Origin: Plasmodium malariae
Lineage: Eukaryota > Apicomplexa > Aconoidasida > Haemosporida > Plasmodiidae
Direction: 5' to 3'
DNA length: 64,000 bases
NCBI RefSeq assembly: GCF_900090045.1
Contig: NC_041784.1
Coordinates: forward strand, 534,501-598,500
The notes below the pieces were generated by a model. It was given only the letters and a program-made list of their open reading frames with translations. It did not search any database and was not told where the DNA came from. This document shows positions 50,372-60,721 of this stretch, piece by piece; within the stretch, counting starts at the first letter, position 1, and every line of letters begins with the position of its first letter. The translations under genes were made by a program, and so were the position numbers.

Positions 50372-52909
50372 ATGGTTAGGCCTGAGTATGCTTCACCCCC
50401 CGATATTGTAAATTTGAATTAAAGAACAAAATATTATACATTTAGCATGTTCATAACGTGCATACCTGTGCATATATACATACATGTACATATATATATA
50501 TATATCCGAAGTAACATTATTTCATATTACATTACACCGTTCTCTGCAGTTTTACAACGAAGATGAAGCAAAAAAATACATTAGGAATTCGAGAATTAGA
50601 AATATACAGGCTCAAATGACTGAGAGAGCAATGGAGCTCCTTCTACTACCAGATGTACGTGAAAAATGTTAAATTTGAGTAATTAAAGATTATAATTATA
50701 TAAAATGACAAAAGTGACAATTTATTTATTTATTATTATTTTTTTTTTCTTCTTCCAAAGTCCCCATGTTTATTATTAGATATTGGATGTGGGTCAGGAT
50801 TAAGTGGAATAACTCTAAATGAGTCGGATCATTTTTGGATAGGAATAGACATTAGCATTCATATGATAAGTAAGTTTAACTTTTATCCCTTCGTTCCTTT
50901 AAATTATATTACAATGTGACAAGCGATAATATTTATATATGTACATATTCACATTTACATTTACATAATATACTTTTTCTCTTTTCCAGAAGCAGGTTTG
51001 CAAAATGAAGCCCACCTTGGTGGAGACATGCTTTTAGCAGACATGGGAAAATGTAATTATTTTTATATGCCTATATATATATATGTATATATTTATTTAT
51101 TTATATACACTAAAAAATACGATTTAAATATGGTATGATGGACTCTGAATATTTTTATATTTGAATTATATCTCATTATCCGTGCTAGTTTCTTTGAAGT
51201 AACAAGTTGGTACTTCTAGAAGTGACTATTTTATGAAAACAGATGTCGCATTTAATTTAACTTTTTTAGTGCATTTATTTTATTATTTTACTTTTTTTTT
51301 TTTTTTGTGACGAATTAGTGATGAGGTTCCAATCTAACATTTTTGATGGAGTAGTCAGGTAGTTAAATAATCATTTTATTTATTCTATTATTTTTTTTTT
51401 TTTATTTTTGACACATTTAGTAACTCACGTTGTTCAGAATATATATACTAGTATGTACATATATATAAAACGTTGTAATCATTATTTTGAATACATAATA
51501 TTTATATACTAATGTATTAATGCTTTTCTGTAGTATATCTGCGTTACAGTGGTTGTGCAACTGGGATAAAAAAGAGGAAAGACCAATCTCCAGAATGATA
51601 ACATTTTTTAAGTGGTTATGTGTCTGTCTAAAAAAAGGAGCCAGAGCTGTTAAATATAAAATCCCTAAAAAAAAAAAAGAAAGAAAAATATGTATATGAA
51701 AATACATGAATATATATATATATATATATGTATATATTATGACTTATTTGAATTTTCCTTGACGCTTTGTTTATTGACCATGTATAGAGATAGTTATACA
51801 TACATTTTTCGATATAAAAACACAATGAAAATAATTAGTAATTAGACTTAAAATTATGATATCATTTTTTTTTTTTATTAACATATGTGTTTATAGGTAT
51901 TTCAATTTTATCCTGACTCAGCAGAACAAATAGAAGCACTCACAAAATTTGCGATGAGGGCTGGCTTTGGAGGCGGTGTTGTTGTTGACTATCCAAATTC
52001 GACAAAATCCAAAAAGTAAATATTTGAGAAATTACAGTATAATGAATGTTTTTTTATTTTTTTTTTTCATTATATTTTTTATTATATTTTTTTTATTATT
52101 TTTTTTTTTTTTATATTTTTTATTATATATTTTTTTCTTGCTATCACGTTCCCTTTAATTTGTGTTTCCATTTGTACAGAAGTTACGTACGGTTAATTCC
52201 GTTTTAATATCTCTCATTTTTTTTATTTCATGTTCAATTTATTCCTTAGATATTACTTGTGTTTATGGGAAGGATCATCGATGGTTTCACATCCTCCCAA
52301 TCAAATAGAATATGAGGAAGATGAAGTTATTTCGTTGGAAAGGAGAAGGTAAAAAACGTGAATAAACAAATAAGCAAACAAAAATAATGCATACGCATAT
52401 ATGTATATGTCTATGTGCATATGCATTTTTGTATATGAGCCTTAATTACACACTTTGCAAAGAATGAATCCATTAAAGAAACATATGATATATATATCTA
52501 ACCCTGGAAACATTTTCGTATGTTTTTATGTAGTCATAATAAGAAAGCAAAGAAGCAAATTAAGAAAAATAAAGAGTGGATTATGAAGAAAAAGGAACAA
52601 AGAAGAATGAAAGTAAGTGAATATATTTTTCTTATTTATTAGTTCATTGAATTATTTTACCATTATGCATTTTACACTTTACATTTTACACTACCTTTTG
52701 CACATTACATCGGGAACATCAAATCTAACACTTTACACATTACTCTTTACATTTCACTTTTATTTGCTTGTTCATAATTGCTTTTTTATTTATGTGTACA
52801 TATTTTATTATTTCATATACATTCACTTTTCTCTTTTCTGTCTATTTAGGGGTTGCACGTGAAAAGAGATAGTAAATACACAGGAAGGAAAAGAAAGGGG
52901 AGATTTTAA
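50372..52909 (+). CDS. BUD23: 18S rRNA (guanine-N7) methyltransferase, BUD23-like
   Basis: Ten exons: 50372-50407, 50550-50654, 50761-50869, 50990-51052, 51319-51358, 51534-51648, 51897-52015, 52250-52348, 52534-52612 and 52850-52909. All junctions are GT/AG and phase-consistent, giving 274 aa (human about 281). Family blocks: N-terminal M-x-R-P-E-x-x-x-P-P; the SAM-binding motif [13 protein letters not shown] (from about residue 51); [59 protein letters not shown]; and the basic C-terminus [16 protein letters not shown]23 with its partner TRM112 methylates one guanine of 18S rRNA and helps small-subunit assembly in the nucleus. The splice pattern, with exons as short as 36-40 bp, explains why no long open frame is visible. 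The gene converges on the TAF10-like gene. Identification is very secure. Confidence 0.96.
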
Positions 52910-53318
52910 AAAGAATACAGAACTTATAGTCCTATATGTACGTATATAATATGCTGTTATAAAATAATATTTTTTATTTTTTTTCGAAAGTGTAAGCGAT
53001 TTTTAGTTTATGCTACATTTTTGTTCCTCGTGTATTTGTAATTTTATTTTATTTTTTTTTTTTTAATGCAACTGTCTTTTAATAAACATATTTATCAATA
53101 AAACATTACTGTTATCGTTTGACTTAGAAAAAAAAAAAAAAAAGGTAAATAAAAGGATGAAAAGATGAACTAAATAATACATGTAATAATGCAGAAAATA
53201 AAATTTTCACCTATCATAAATGGCTTTTGAAAAAAAAAAAAAAGATTGCCATATATATGGTACTATATACACAAATGCAGAATATTCGAGGAGAAGAAAT
53301 TTACTTGTTCTCATCCTT
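52910..53318. other. Convergent 3' intergenic region
   Basis: This 409-bp spacer lies between the BUD23 and TAF10-like stop codons. It contains poly(A)/poly(T) tracts (53050-53064, 53129-53143, 53230-53243). Nothing else is seen. Confidence 0.75.
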
Positions 53319-54210
53319 CTATTCTAAAAACACATTTAAGTTTTTTGTAATTTCTTCACTTTTATAATTTTCATCAAATTCTTTTAACGCTTTAATTAGA
53401 TCTTTATAGTTCAATTCCACCTATAACGTGAAATATGCAAAAAAAAAAAAAAAAGTACTCATGTACGTATGTATGTACATATATGCGCATAGTTTTACTG
53501 CACAATATGATAACAAAATCTTTCTCTTCTACATGTAACATTACATGACTGAAAATAATATATACATTTATTTTGATATTTCTACTTTTTTTTTTTTTTA
53601 TATGTTTGTGTACATTAGATGAATTCTTATAATCTTTATCATTGTCCTTCAACTTTTCATTTGGCTGTAAGGTTAGCGAGTTGTTTATTAGCTGTATGGA
53701 AAAATAATATTAGAATATATTTTTATAAAGTTTATAAAAAATAAACTTATAAACGTGATAATATTCTTTCAATTTTTCGTCTTCATTTGTCTTTTCTTTT
53801 TTTTTAAACTATTACAGTGTCTAAGGACATATGTAAAATGAGCGATATTAATCTTAAGCAGGACTTTTCGGTAACTTTGCATCCGTTGAAAGAAAGATAA
53901 TAGTCAATAAATTCTTCGCTAAACTGATATAAACCGAAACACAAGGAAAATTGTGTCAAATGGTCTAATATCATACATAATACATTATACGCATAAACAT
54001 GTACAAGCACGTACCCTCATGTATACACACGTACATATCTATATCTATATCTATATATATAAATATATATAAACCTATAAATGTTCACACTATCTTTTGT
54101 TTGCTTAAGTTCATTTTCTACTTCATAGAATAGTATATTACCGTAGGTCTATTTTTCAGCAGTGTTTTTATTAATTGTTCATCATCCTCATTTACAAAAT
54201 TATCATCCAT
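53319..54210 (-). CDS. TAF10: TAF10-like TFIID/SAGA subunit
   Basis: Four exons: 54142-54210, 53816-53923, 53566-53691 and 53319-53420, joined by GTAATA..CAG, GTAATA..CAG and GTATAT..TAG introns, all phase 0, giving 134 aa. Residues from about 18 follow the histone-fold pattern of TAF10: L-L-K-N-R-P-T, then I-D-Y-Y-L-S-F-N-G, then L-R-L-I-S-L, corresponding to the TP-x-I-P-x-x-V-x-x-Y-Y-L and R-x-I-R-L-I-S-L blocks. Near the C-terminus, L-N-Y-K-D-L-I-K-A-L-K-E-F matches the family's L-T-M-E-D-L-x-x-A-L-x-E-Y. The linker between the two is Asn/Lys-rich. By family this is a subunit of general transcription factor TFIID, and in other eukaryotes also of SAGA. I believe a TAF10 has been predicted in P. 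falciparum at this locus, but that is memory only. Exon structure is firm; the assignment is good but rests on a short divergent domain. Confidence 0.78.
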
Positions 54211-55936
54211 TATAAAAAATTCGCATAATTAAACTTTTCCTTTGTTGATATAGTATATCAGTTTATATATATCTCTTTTTCTTTCTTTTTTTTTTATATT
54301 TAAAAAAGAGCAAAATTATAAAATTCTTTTTCGTATAACTACGTTTACCGAATAATTATATGATGGATAAAGCGGAAAATTTCCTTATGAGAAATTATAA
54401 AATTACAAAATCAGATTATAAAAATATAAACTTAGATATATATATAACATGTTACATGTATAAGATAAATTTTGCTAAAAGGGTAAAAGGAAATCCAGTT
54501 TTTAAAATTTTTTTTTTAATTTTATTTTAATTCTACTTTAATTATTTATTTTTAGTATTATACGTAACATGCTAAATAACATTAACAATAAGCGCATTCT
54601 CTATATATTATATATAATCTGCATACATTCGGATTTGCTTTTTCATTTTTTTAGAGGTCAGTTGCTTCATTCTGTAATTTATTTACATTTATACGTTTTT
54701 ATATAATTTTTACTTCATTAGTATCCATATTTTTGTTATTTTATTTTGCTCATCAATTTACTCCATATATTTTGCCTTCATCCCTAGTAGCTTTCTTAAC
54801 TTAAAATTATTAAAAACTTTTTATTTGGTGAAAATATTGTTACACTAGGCTGAATAAAAGAAGAAATTGTGTAATGTTTTTTTCCTTTTTATTTATATTT
54901 TGTTAAATAAAAAGATTATTTGCAAATTAAATTCTCAGGAAAACTGTGAGATAATAACAGTCCATGTAAAATCCTTTTATTTATGTATATATAATAGAAA
55001 ATTATAAATTTGTTTTTTATTTTGCTCCTTAATTGTACTGAATTTTTTTTTTTTTTTAAAATTAAAATAATACAGTTTACAATGTACATTCACTGTTAGT
55101 TAACTTGAAACAGTTTAACTGTTTTTTTTTTTTTTTTTTACTTTTATTATTAGATTCCTTTTTATAAAATAGGAATAATTTTATTTTTCAGTGCGTATAT
55201 ACAAATACTGAAAAAAAAAAAAAAACTAAAAATGAATTATACCGTTGACAATGAACAGATTAAAATGGAAAATTAAAATAAAACCAACCTTAAATTAATA
55301 TATATATATATATATATGTGTATGTATATTAATACACATATTAGTGTACACACTTAAGATTATTACTTTTTCAAATTTTTATCCTTTGAAAATGTCTTCT
55401 TTTTCAACTAGTAAAACGGTAATTATCTAATGAAATGAGGAAAAATAAAAAAATTTCGATCTAATTTTTTTTTGTTTTTTTTTGTTCCTTTTTTGTTCTT
55501 TTTTTTTGATTTTTTGTTTTTTTTTGCGTTTGACGTTAATTATAACCATTGTTATGCTTATTTTTTGGAAAATTAAATTTGTCGTTATAAATGAAAAATA
55601 AAAAAAAAAATTAATCATTTTTATGTTTTCCACTAAATAACATCATAAGTGAACTGTGTTTCAAATAAGACGGAAAGGGAACAAGATAGAACAAAAAAAA
55701 AAAAAAAGTAAAATAAAATTACATAAAATAAAGTAAAATAGCGCAAAATAAAGCAAAATAAAATGAATTAATTTATGTAACACTCTTGTCTTGTTATGAA
55801 ATAGAGAAAAAAATATATATATATAACAAAAAAAGATAAACAATATTTTTCCCAATTTTTGCGTTTATCTTCAAATAAAAAAGTAATATTTAGGTACACA
55901 AAGTGATAAAAAAAAAAAATTAACAAATCTTTAAAC
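54211..55936. other. Divergent intergenic region, TAF10-like / 702-aa gene
   Basis: This 1.7-kb promoter-containing spacer has poly(T) tracts (55041-55058, 55121-55138) and TA runs (55301-55318). It also has an A/G-rich stretch at 55680-55770 with repeated AAAATAAAG-like units. No gene is seen. Confidence 0.7.
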
Positions 55937-58045
55937 ATGTTAAGGGTGAACGTGAATAATAAATCTACTGTTTCACCTGGAAAGTCAGGCGACTATTCCA
56001 GTGACAATAACCACGACGTTGTGGAAAACACACATAATAATGATATACCAGATGATAATATTCTATCTGCTAATAATAACAATTATAATATCCATAAAAA
56101 TAATGTAAATTCTGCAATTGAGATTAAAGATAATAGTATTAGTAGTAGTGGGGATAACAACGATATATCTACTCTTCACATTACAGTTTCAGATAACTCG
56201 ACGAATGTTTCTCTTTCAAAAAATAATAGCAATGATGATGACAATTATGTTGAATATGAAAAGTATAACTTAAATAAAAAAAGTAGTAGCGATAATTTTT
56301 TATCGCATAAATCTGATCATAGCGTATCTATACATGCTCAAGAAAATGAAGAAACATATAAAGAAAGAACAAAATACAATAAAAAAAAAAGTAGTTTTTT
56401 TCATGAAAAATCTCCAGAATTTAATAATAATTACCCTTCTTACTTTAACACCTTGAATGATAATACAGTTAATAATCCCAATCGGAATTATATGACAGTC
56501 CCTCGGAAAAATAAATTTGATAGTGATGTTCATTTACATAATATGGATAAATTAGATGGTGCTAATCGCGTAAACGAAATAAATTCTGCTAACTGTGATA
56601 TATCTTCTAATGAACATAATGATGATAAAAGAAACATAAGTAACTGTGGAAGTGATGATTATTCTTCCCAACGTGTGGATAACTCGGGGCAACCTAATAA
56701 AGATCTACAAATGGAAAACGAAATAAAGTCATGTAAACTTAGTCAAAATTGTGAAAATAGCCCGTTAGACAAAAACCAAAAAAAAACAGAACAAATGGAT
56801 AGATCAGGTGAAAAAAGATTAAGTGAAGATATTGAAACTTACAATACGCATTTATGTAACAATGGAAGAAATGATACACACAGATATAATTACATTACAC
56901 AAGATATACATCAGGATTTTCATGTTAATCGAGAGAGAGCTATGAGTCACGCGAAAATATTTGATTATGTAGAATATAATAATGGTCCAGATAATATAAT
57001 ATGTAGACAAAAAGATAAAAGAAAAAATACTTTTATTCCCAAATATAAAAATTTATCAGCTAAGGAAATTCATTATAACAGTTTGTCAGGAAATGACAAC
57101 ATAACTATTTTAGCTGCTAATAAAATAAAATTAGATCTTAATAAATTATCGGAATCGAATCAAGATGCTCTACCAGATGTTTATCCTTTTCATTTGTCTA
57201 AAGATTTAAAAAGTGAAAAGAATGAAGATAAGCTAGTACATTTAGAAAAATTATATCCAACTAACTATAATTATATAAATAATTATAGTAAAAATAATTG
57301 TGATATAACAATACAGCAGAGAAGATACAACATGAACTCAAGTCATATATTTGACTATGATGAATATGAAAAGAAAGAAGAAAATAATGAAAAAAATAAT
57401 CCTATAAATATAGAATCATATATGGATAAACAAAATATAGACACAGAAAAAGAAGAAAAAAGAAAGCTAAACCCATTCTATACTGATTTATTTGGTAGAA
57501 AAACTCCAGATATAAATCAGAATGTACAATGTGAAAAAATTATGCCAACTACTATGAACTGTAATTGGATGTATTGTCCTGTTGATGGTAAAAAGTACAC
57601 AGCACAAATGTACAAATCAGCTGAATATTTGGAATACAACAGAAAAGAAAATTTCCATAGAAAATCCTATTTTGATAAAGATGGTTATGACAAAAAACAA
57701 CGTCTTCTCGAAGCAATGCAAAAAGGAACAAGGGCTTCATTACAAGTACATCTACAATCCAATTTACAGGATGATAAAACTTATAATCTCGAATATTATA
57801 ATAATGTTGAAGCAACTTATTTATCCTTACAAAATATTAAAGAATCCTTAAGTGATGACGAAATAAAGCAAGTCATAAAAAAAAGCGGTGCATACATAGT
57901 TACGTATGAACCTGAATATGATCTATTTTCCAACAAGAGAAAGAGTAACGCCAAATTAGTAATAAGGCATGCTAATGGGAAAGAAACCCTAAATTTATTA
58001 TTAAGTTTGTTATCTCAGCTAGATATAAAAGCTCAAGTTATGTGA
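55937..58045 (+). CDS. Unrecognised Asn-rich protein, conserved-looking C-terminus
   Basis: A single 702-aa exon with no domain I can name, no signal peptide and no membrane segment. Residues 1-500 are hydrophilic and Asn/Asp/Ser-rich. Two short elements recur in them: S-H-A-K-I-F-D-Y-V-E-Y near 340 and S-S-H-I-F-D-Y-D-E-Y near 470, followed near 515 by N-P-F-Y-T-D-L-F-G-R. The last 160 residues lose the Asn bias and look folded: N-W-M-Y-C-P-V-D-G-K-K-Y, a Q-K-G-T-R-A-S-L-Q-V helix, S-D-D-E-I-K-Q-V-I-K-K-S-G-A-Y-I-V, and a leucine-rich end. The start chosen is the first ATG after a stop-rich A+T region. The gene is divergent from the TAF10-like gene and convergent with the small basic gene. 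The function is unknown. Confidence 0.85.
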   Translation: MLRVNVNNKSTVSPGKSGDYSSDNNHDVVENTHNNDIPDDNILSANNNNYNIHKNNVNSAIEIKDNSISSSGDNNDISTLHITVSDNSTNVSLSKNNSNDDDNYVEYEKYNLNKKSSSDNFLSHKSDHSVSIHAQENEETYKERTKYNKKKSSFFHEKSPEFNNNYPSYFNTLNDNTVNNPNRNYMTVPRKNKFDSDVHLHNMDKLDGANRVNEINSANCDISSNEHNDDKRNISNCGSDDYSSQRVDNSGQPNKDLQMENEIKSCKLSQNCENSPLDKNQKKTEQMDRSGEKRLSEDIETYNTHLCNNGRNDTHRYNYITQDIHQDFHVNRERAMSHAKIFDYVEYNNGPDNIICRQKDKRKNTFIPKYKNLSAKEIHYNSLSGNDNITILAANKIKLDLNKLSESNQDALPDVYPFHLSKDLKSEKNEDKLVHLEKLYPTNYNYINNYSKNNCDITIQQRRYNMNSSHIFDYDEYEKKEENNEKNNPINIESYMDKQNIDTEKEEKRKLNPFYTDLFGRKTPDINQNVQCEKIMPTTMNCNWMYCPVDGKKYTAQMYKSAEYLEYNRKENFHRKSYFDKDGYDKKQRLLEAMQKGTRASLQVHLQSNLQDDKTYNLEYYNNVEATYLSLQNIKESLSDDEIKQVIKKSGAYIVTYEPEYDLFSNKRKSNAKLVIRHANGKETLNLLLSLLSQLDIKAQVM

Positions 58046-58482
58046 CCATGCGTGTGTGTAGATATAATACTCTCATTTATCATTTCACATTTCCGAAATA
58101 CCTTTTTCCTGCATATATATTTAATAATTGTTCAGGAAATATCCACATAAGGATATATATATATTTTTTTTTTCTTCTTCCTTTTATGAAAATTCACTAA
58201 ATAAAAAATTCATTTAAAGTTAATGTTGAACTTGAAGTTAATTCTTCTTTTTTCTTTTTTTTTATACGTAATATAATGATAAGGTAATTTAATTAAAACA
58301 TATCCAAGTGAACAATAATGGAAAAATAAAAATAAATAAATAATGTATATCTATATATATACATACATATATACATCATACATACATCATGAATACATTT
58401 AAACAGAATAAAAAAGGAATATGAACGTGTACACTAAAAAAAAAAAAATAAAAAAAAATAACTGCAGCACGTTAAAGACAAG
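58046..58482. other. Convergent 3' intergenic region
   Basis: This 437-bp A+T-rich spacer lies between two stop codons. It includes TA/CATA-rich sequence at 58350-58400 and an A-tract at 58436-58448. Nothing else is seen. Confidence 0.7.
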
Positions 58483-59892
58483 TCATCTTCTTCTAAATTT
58501 TCTTCTTTTATGTTTTTGAAAGTCCCTTCTTGTCCTACTTTTTATCTGAAAAATGGTAAAAGGGGGTTTTCGTTTACAGTGCATTAAATTGTACAAATTT
58601 ACATATGTGCGTCTTCCTGTATATATATGTATGCATATGTCTGCATGTGTATATATGTATCTATATGTAAGTGCATATATTCAAATGCTTGTGCTTGCTT
58701 TTATATATATATATATATATAGAAGGAGACACTGTAACAGATGCACAGAATTGCATATACAGAAGTATGGTGTCGTCAATTTTCTATTGAAAAAAAATGG
58801 AAAGAACATAATGTGACATACCATAAAATAAAATTACTTTATACTGTACATATATACAATATATTTCGCATATATTTACATTTCATTCAAAAACAAAATT
58901 AAACGAAACTGTCTGCACATAGGTTTATTAAAATTTATATTTTACATATTCATTAAATATAATAATTACATTACTTCTTATACATTTGTTGGTTCACACA
59001 TGTAATGTTAATAATAAAAATACAAAATTTCATGGATAAATTTATAAAAAAAGCATTTTCTTCAATTTTAGCAAATGTTATATTATGTAGATACAAAAAA
59101 AAAAAAAAATAAAAATTAGCTACTTTTGGACTATTCATAATATTTTTGCTGTTCCAGTGTTTTACCTTTTTTTTTTTTTTTTTTCTTTTTAACTTTTTAC
59201 GCGTTCGTATAATTTTTTCTTCTATTGAACCTTCTTTTTGTAATGAATATTCATCTTCTTTTAAAGACATTTTTTGAAACTATTTAAAAAAGGAAAACAG
59301 AAGTAAATATGCATTTAACTGTAAAATATCTATTGGCTTAAATATAAGCCTTATATATATAAAATAGGCCATGTTTGAAAAGAATATGCATATGCATATA
59401 TATATATATATATAGATATATAACTATATACATTAAGATATAAAAATATAAAATAATATATATATAGATATAAATGAATGTGTACTAAAGTATACATTTA
59501 TTAGGTTTTCTTCAAACGCTTTATCAAAGAAGTTCGCTTCTTTATTAATTAAACGCCACTAATAAATTAAAAAAAATATATATATTAGTATTAAAATGGA
59601 ATCTAGTATTATACTGTTATACTGTATTTGTATTTAAGTGACAAAAAGGAAATTCGTTTAGGGGGAAAATGAATTTTAATTAAAAAAAAAATATATATAA
59701 GTAAATTTTAAAATAACAGCAAATAAAAATTATAATAGATATTTGCGTTCTATATTAAAAAGCAGCGGTGTGTTAGTTTTCCTTAAAATTTTTCTTCTTT
59801 AAGTGTACTTTTAAAGACGGTTTATTTTTTAATTGTGTATTTGCAACATTATGTTGAACATTCCTTTTATTTGTGTTACTGTTTTTACCCAT
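58483..59892 (-). CDS. Small very basic protein, possible ribosome-biogenesis factor
   Basis: Five tiny exons can be joined, every junction in phase 0: 59809-59892, 59496-59558, 59124-59279, 58739-58783 and 58483-58545, giving 136 aa. The 45-bp fourth exon is optional, because skipping it also keeps the frame. The N-terminus (M-G-K-N-S-N-T-N-K-R-N-V-x-H...) and the next exon (I-N-K-E-A-N-F-F-D-K-A-F-E-E-N-L) loosely recall the eukaryotic small ribosomal-biogenesis factor RBIS (human C8orf59), which shares an R-N-V-x-H start and an N-K-A-F element. The middle has a Lys-rich run (K-R-K-K-K-K-K-K) and the C-terminus is R-R-D-F-Q-K-H-K-R-R-K-F-R-R-R, both nucleolar-like. The RBIS link is a guess. 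That these exons form one gene is likely: the ATG at 59268-59270 inside exon 3 is preceded in frame by F-Q-K and a TAG acceptor, so it need not be the start. Confidence 0.55.
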
Positions 59893-60721
59893 TTGGTTAA
59901 ATTACAAAATACAGCTTTTTCTTTTTTTTCTTTTTTTTTCTATTTCAATTTTAACTTTTACTTTTTCTAAAAAAAAAAGTCTTTTATTTTCTTATAAATG
60001 AAAAGTTTATTTTATTAGCAATAAATAATTCCTTGTATATATATTTACTTACAAAATAGTATGATGTATGTATATATATACATATACATATGTAAATGGT
60101 ATATAAAATAAAATACACCATATATAAATAGTAATACTTTTCTTTTTTAAAGCAAACATTATTTTTTTTCATTTATAAAAATAAAAGTAAAAATAAAAAA
60201 CACAGTTAATATTATTACATTTTCAAAAAAGAAATATAAACATTATAATGTAGATAATAATATATGGGGAAAAAAAAAAAAATTGTTATTGAACATTCGA
60301 TAATTCTCAAAAAAAAAATACATATATATAATTCTACATAAAATGAATAAAAGTTTAAAATTTCTCATTTACTTTTCTTCACTATTTAAATCTAAATTTA
60401 AATTTTCAGTAATTCCTTTTTATTCTGTTTATTTTGTTTTATTGTGTTTGTTTTATTTTGTTTTATTTTGGTTTATTTTGTTTTATTTTGTTTTATTTTG
60501 ATTTATTTTGTTTTATTTTGATTTATTTTGATTTATTTTGTTTTATTTTTGTTTTATTTTTATTTTATTTTATTTTGTTTTATTTTGTTTTATTTTTTTT
60601 TTATTTTTTTTTATTTTTATTTTTATTTATTTTTTTTGGGCTCTAAATTTTTTTCAACACTGCTTTCAATTTTGATTCCCTGCATGTTTTTCAAATCCCA
60701 GAAATTCATTTAACCAATTTC
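59893..60721. other. Intergenic region with T/G-rich repeat
   Basis: This 829-bp spacer lies between the small basic gene and the stop of the coiled-coil gene. It contains the 10-bp repeat listed separately. Short minus-strand peptides can be read at 60370-60410 and 60640-60708, but they have no supported splice partners and are not called. Confidence 0.6.
60430..60600. repeat. TTTTATTTTG-type low-complexity array
   Basis: About 17 units of a 10-bp TTTTATTTTG motif (with GTTTATTTTG and ATTTATTTTG variants) fade into T/A-only sequence. The variants are interspersed. It is strand-asymmetric: the plus strand is nearly free of A-runs and C. Confidence 0.85.

Noticed and set aside
60640..60708. 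Separate small minus-strand gene starting M-N-F-W-D-L-K
   Set aside because: Its ATG overlaps the end of a candidate exon, it has no good donor, and it soon enters the T/G-rich repeat.
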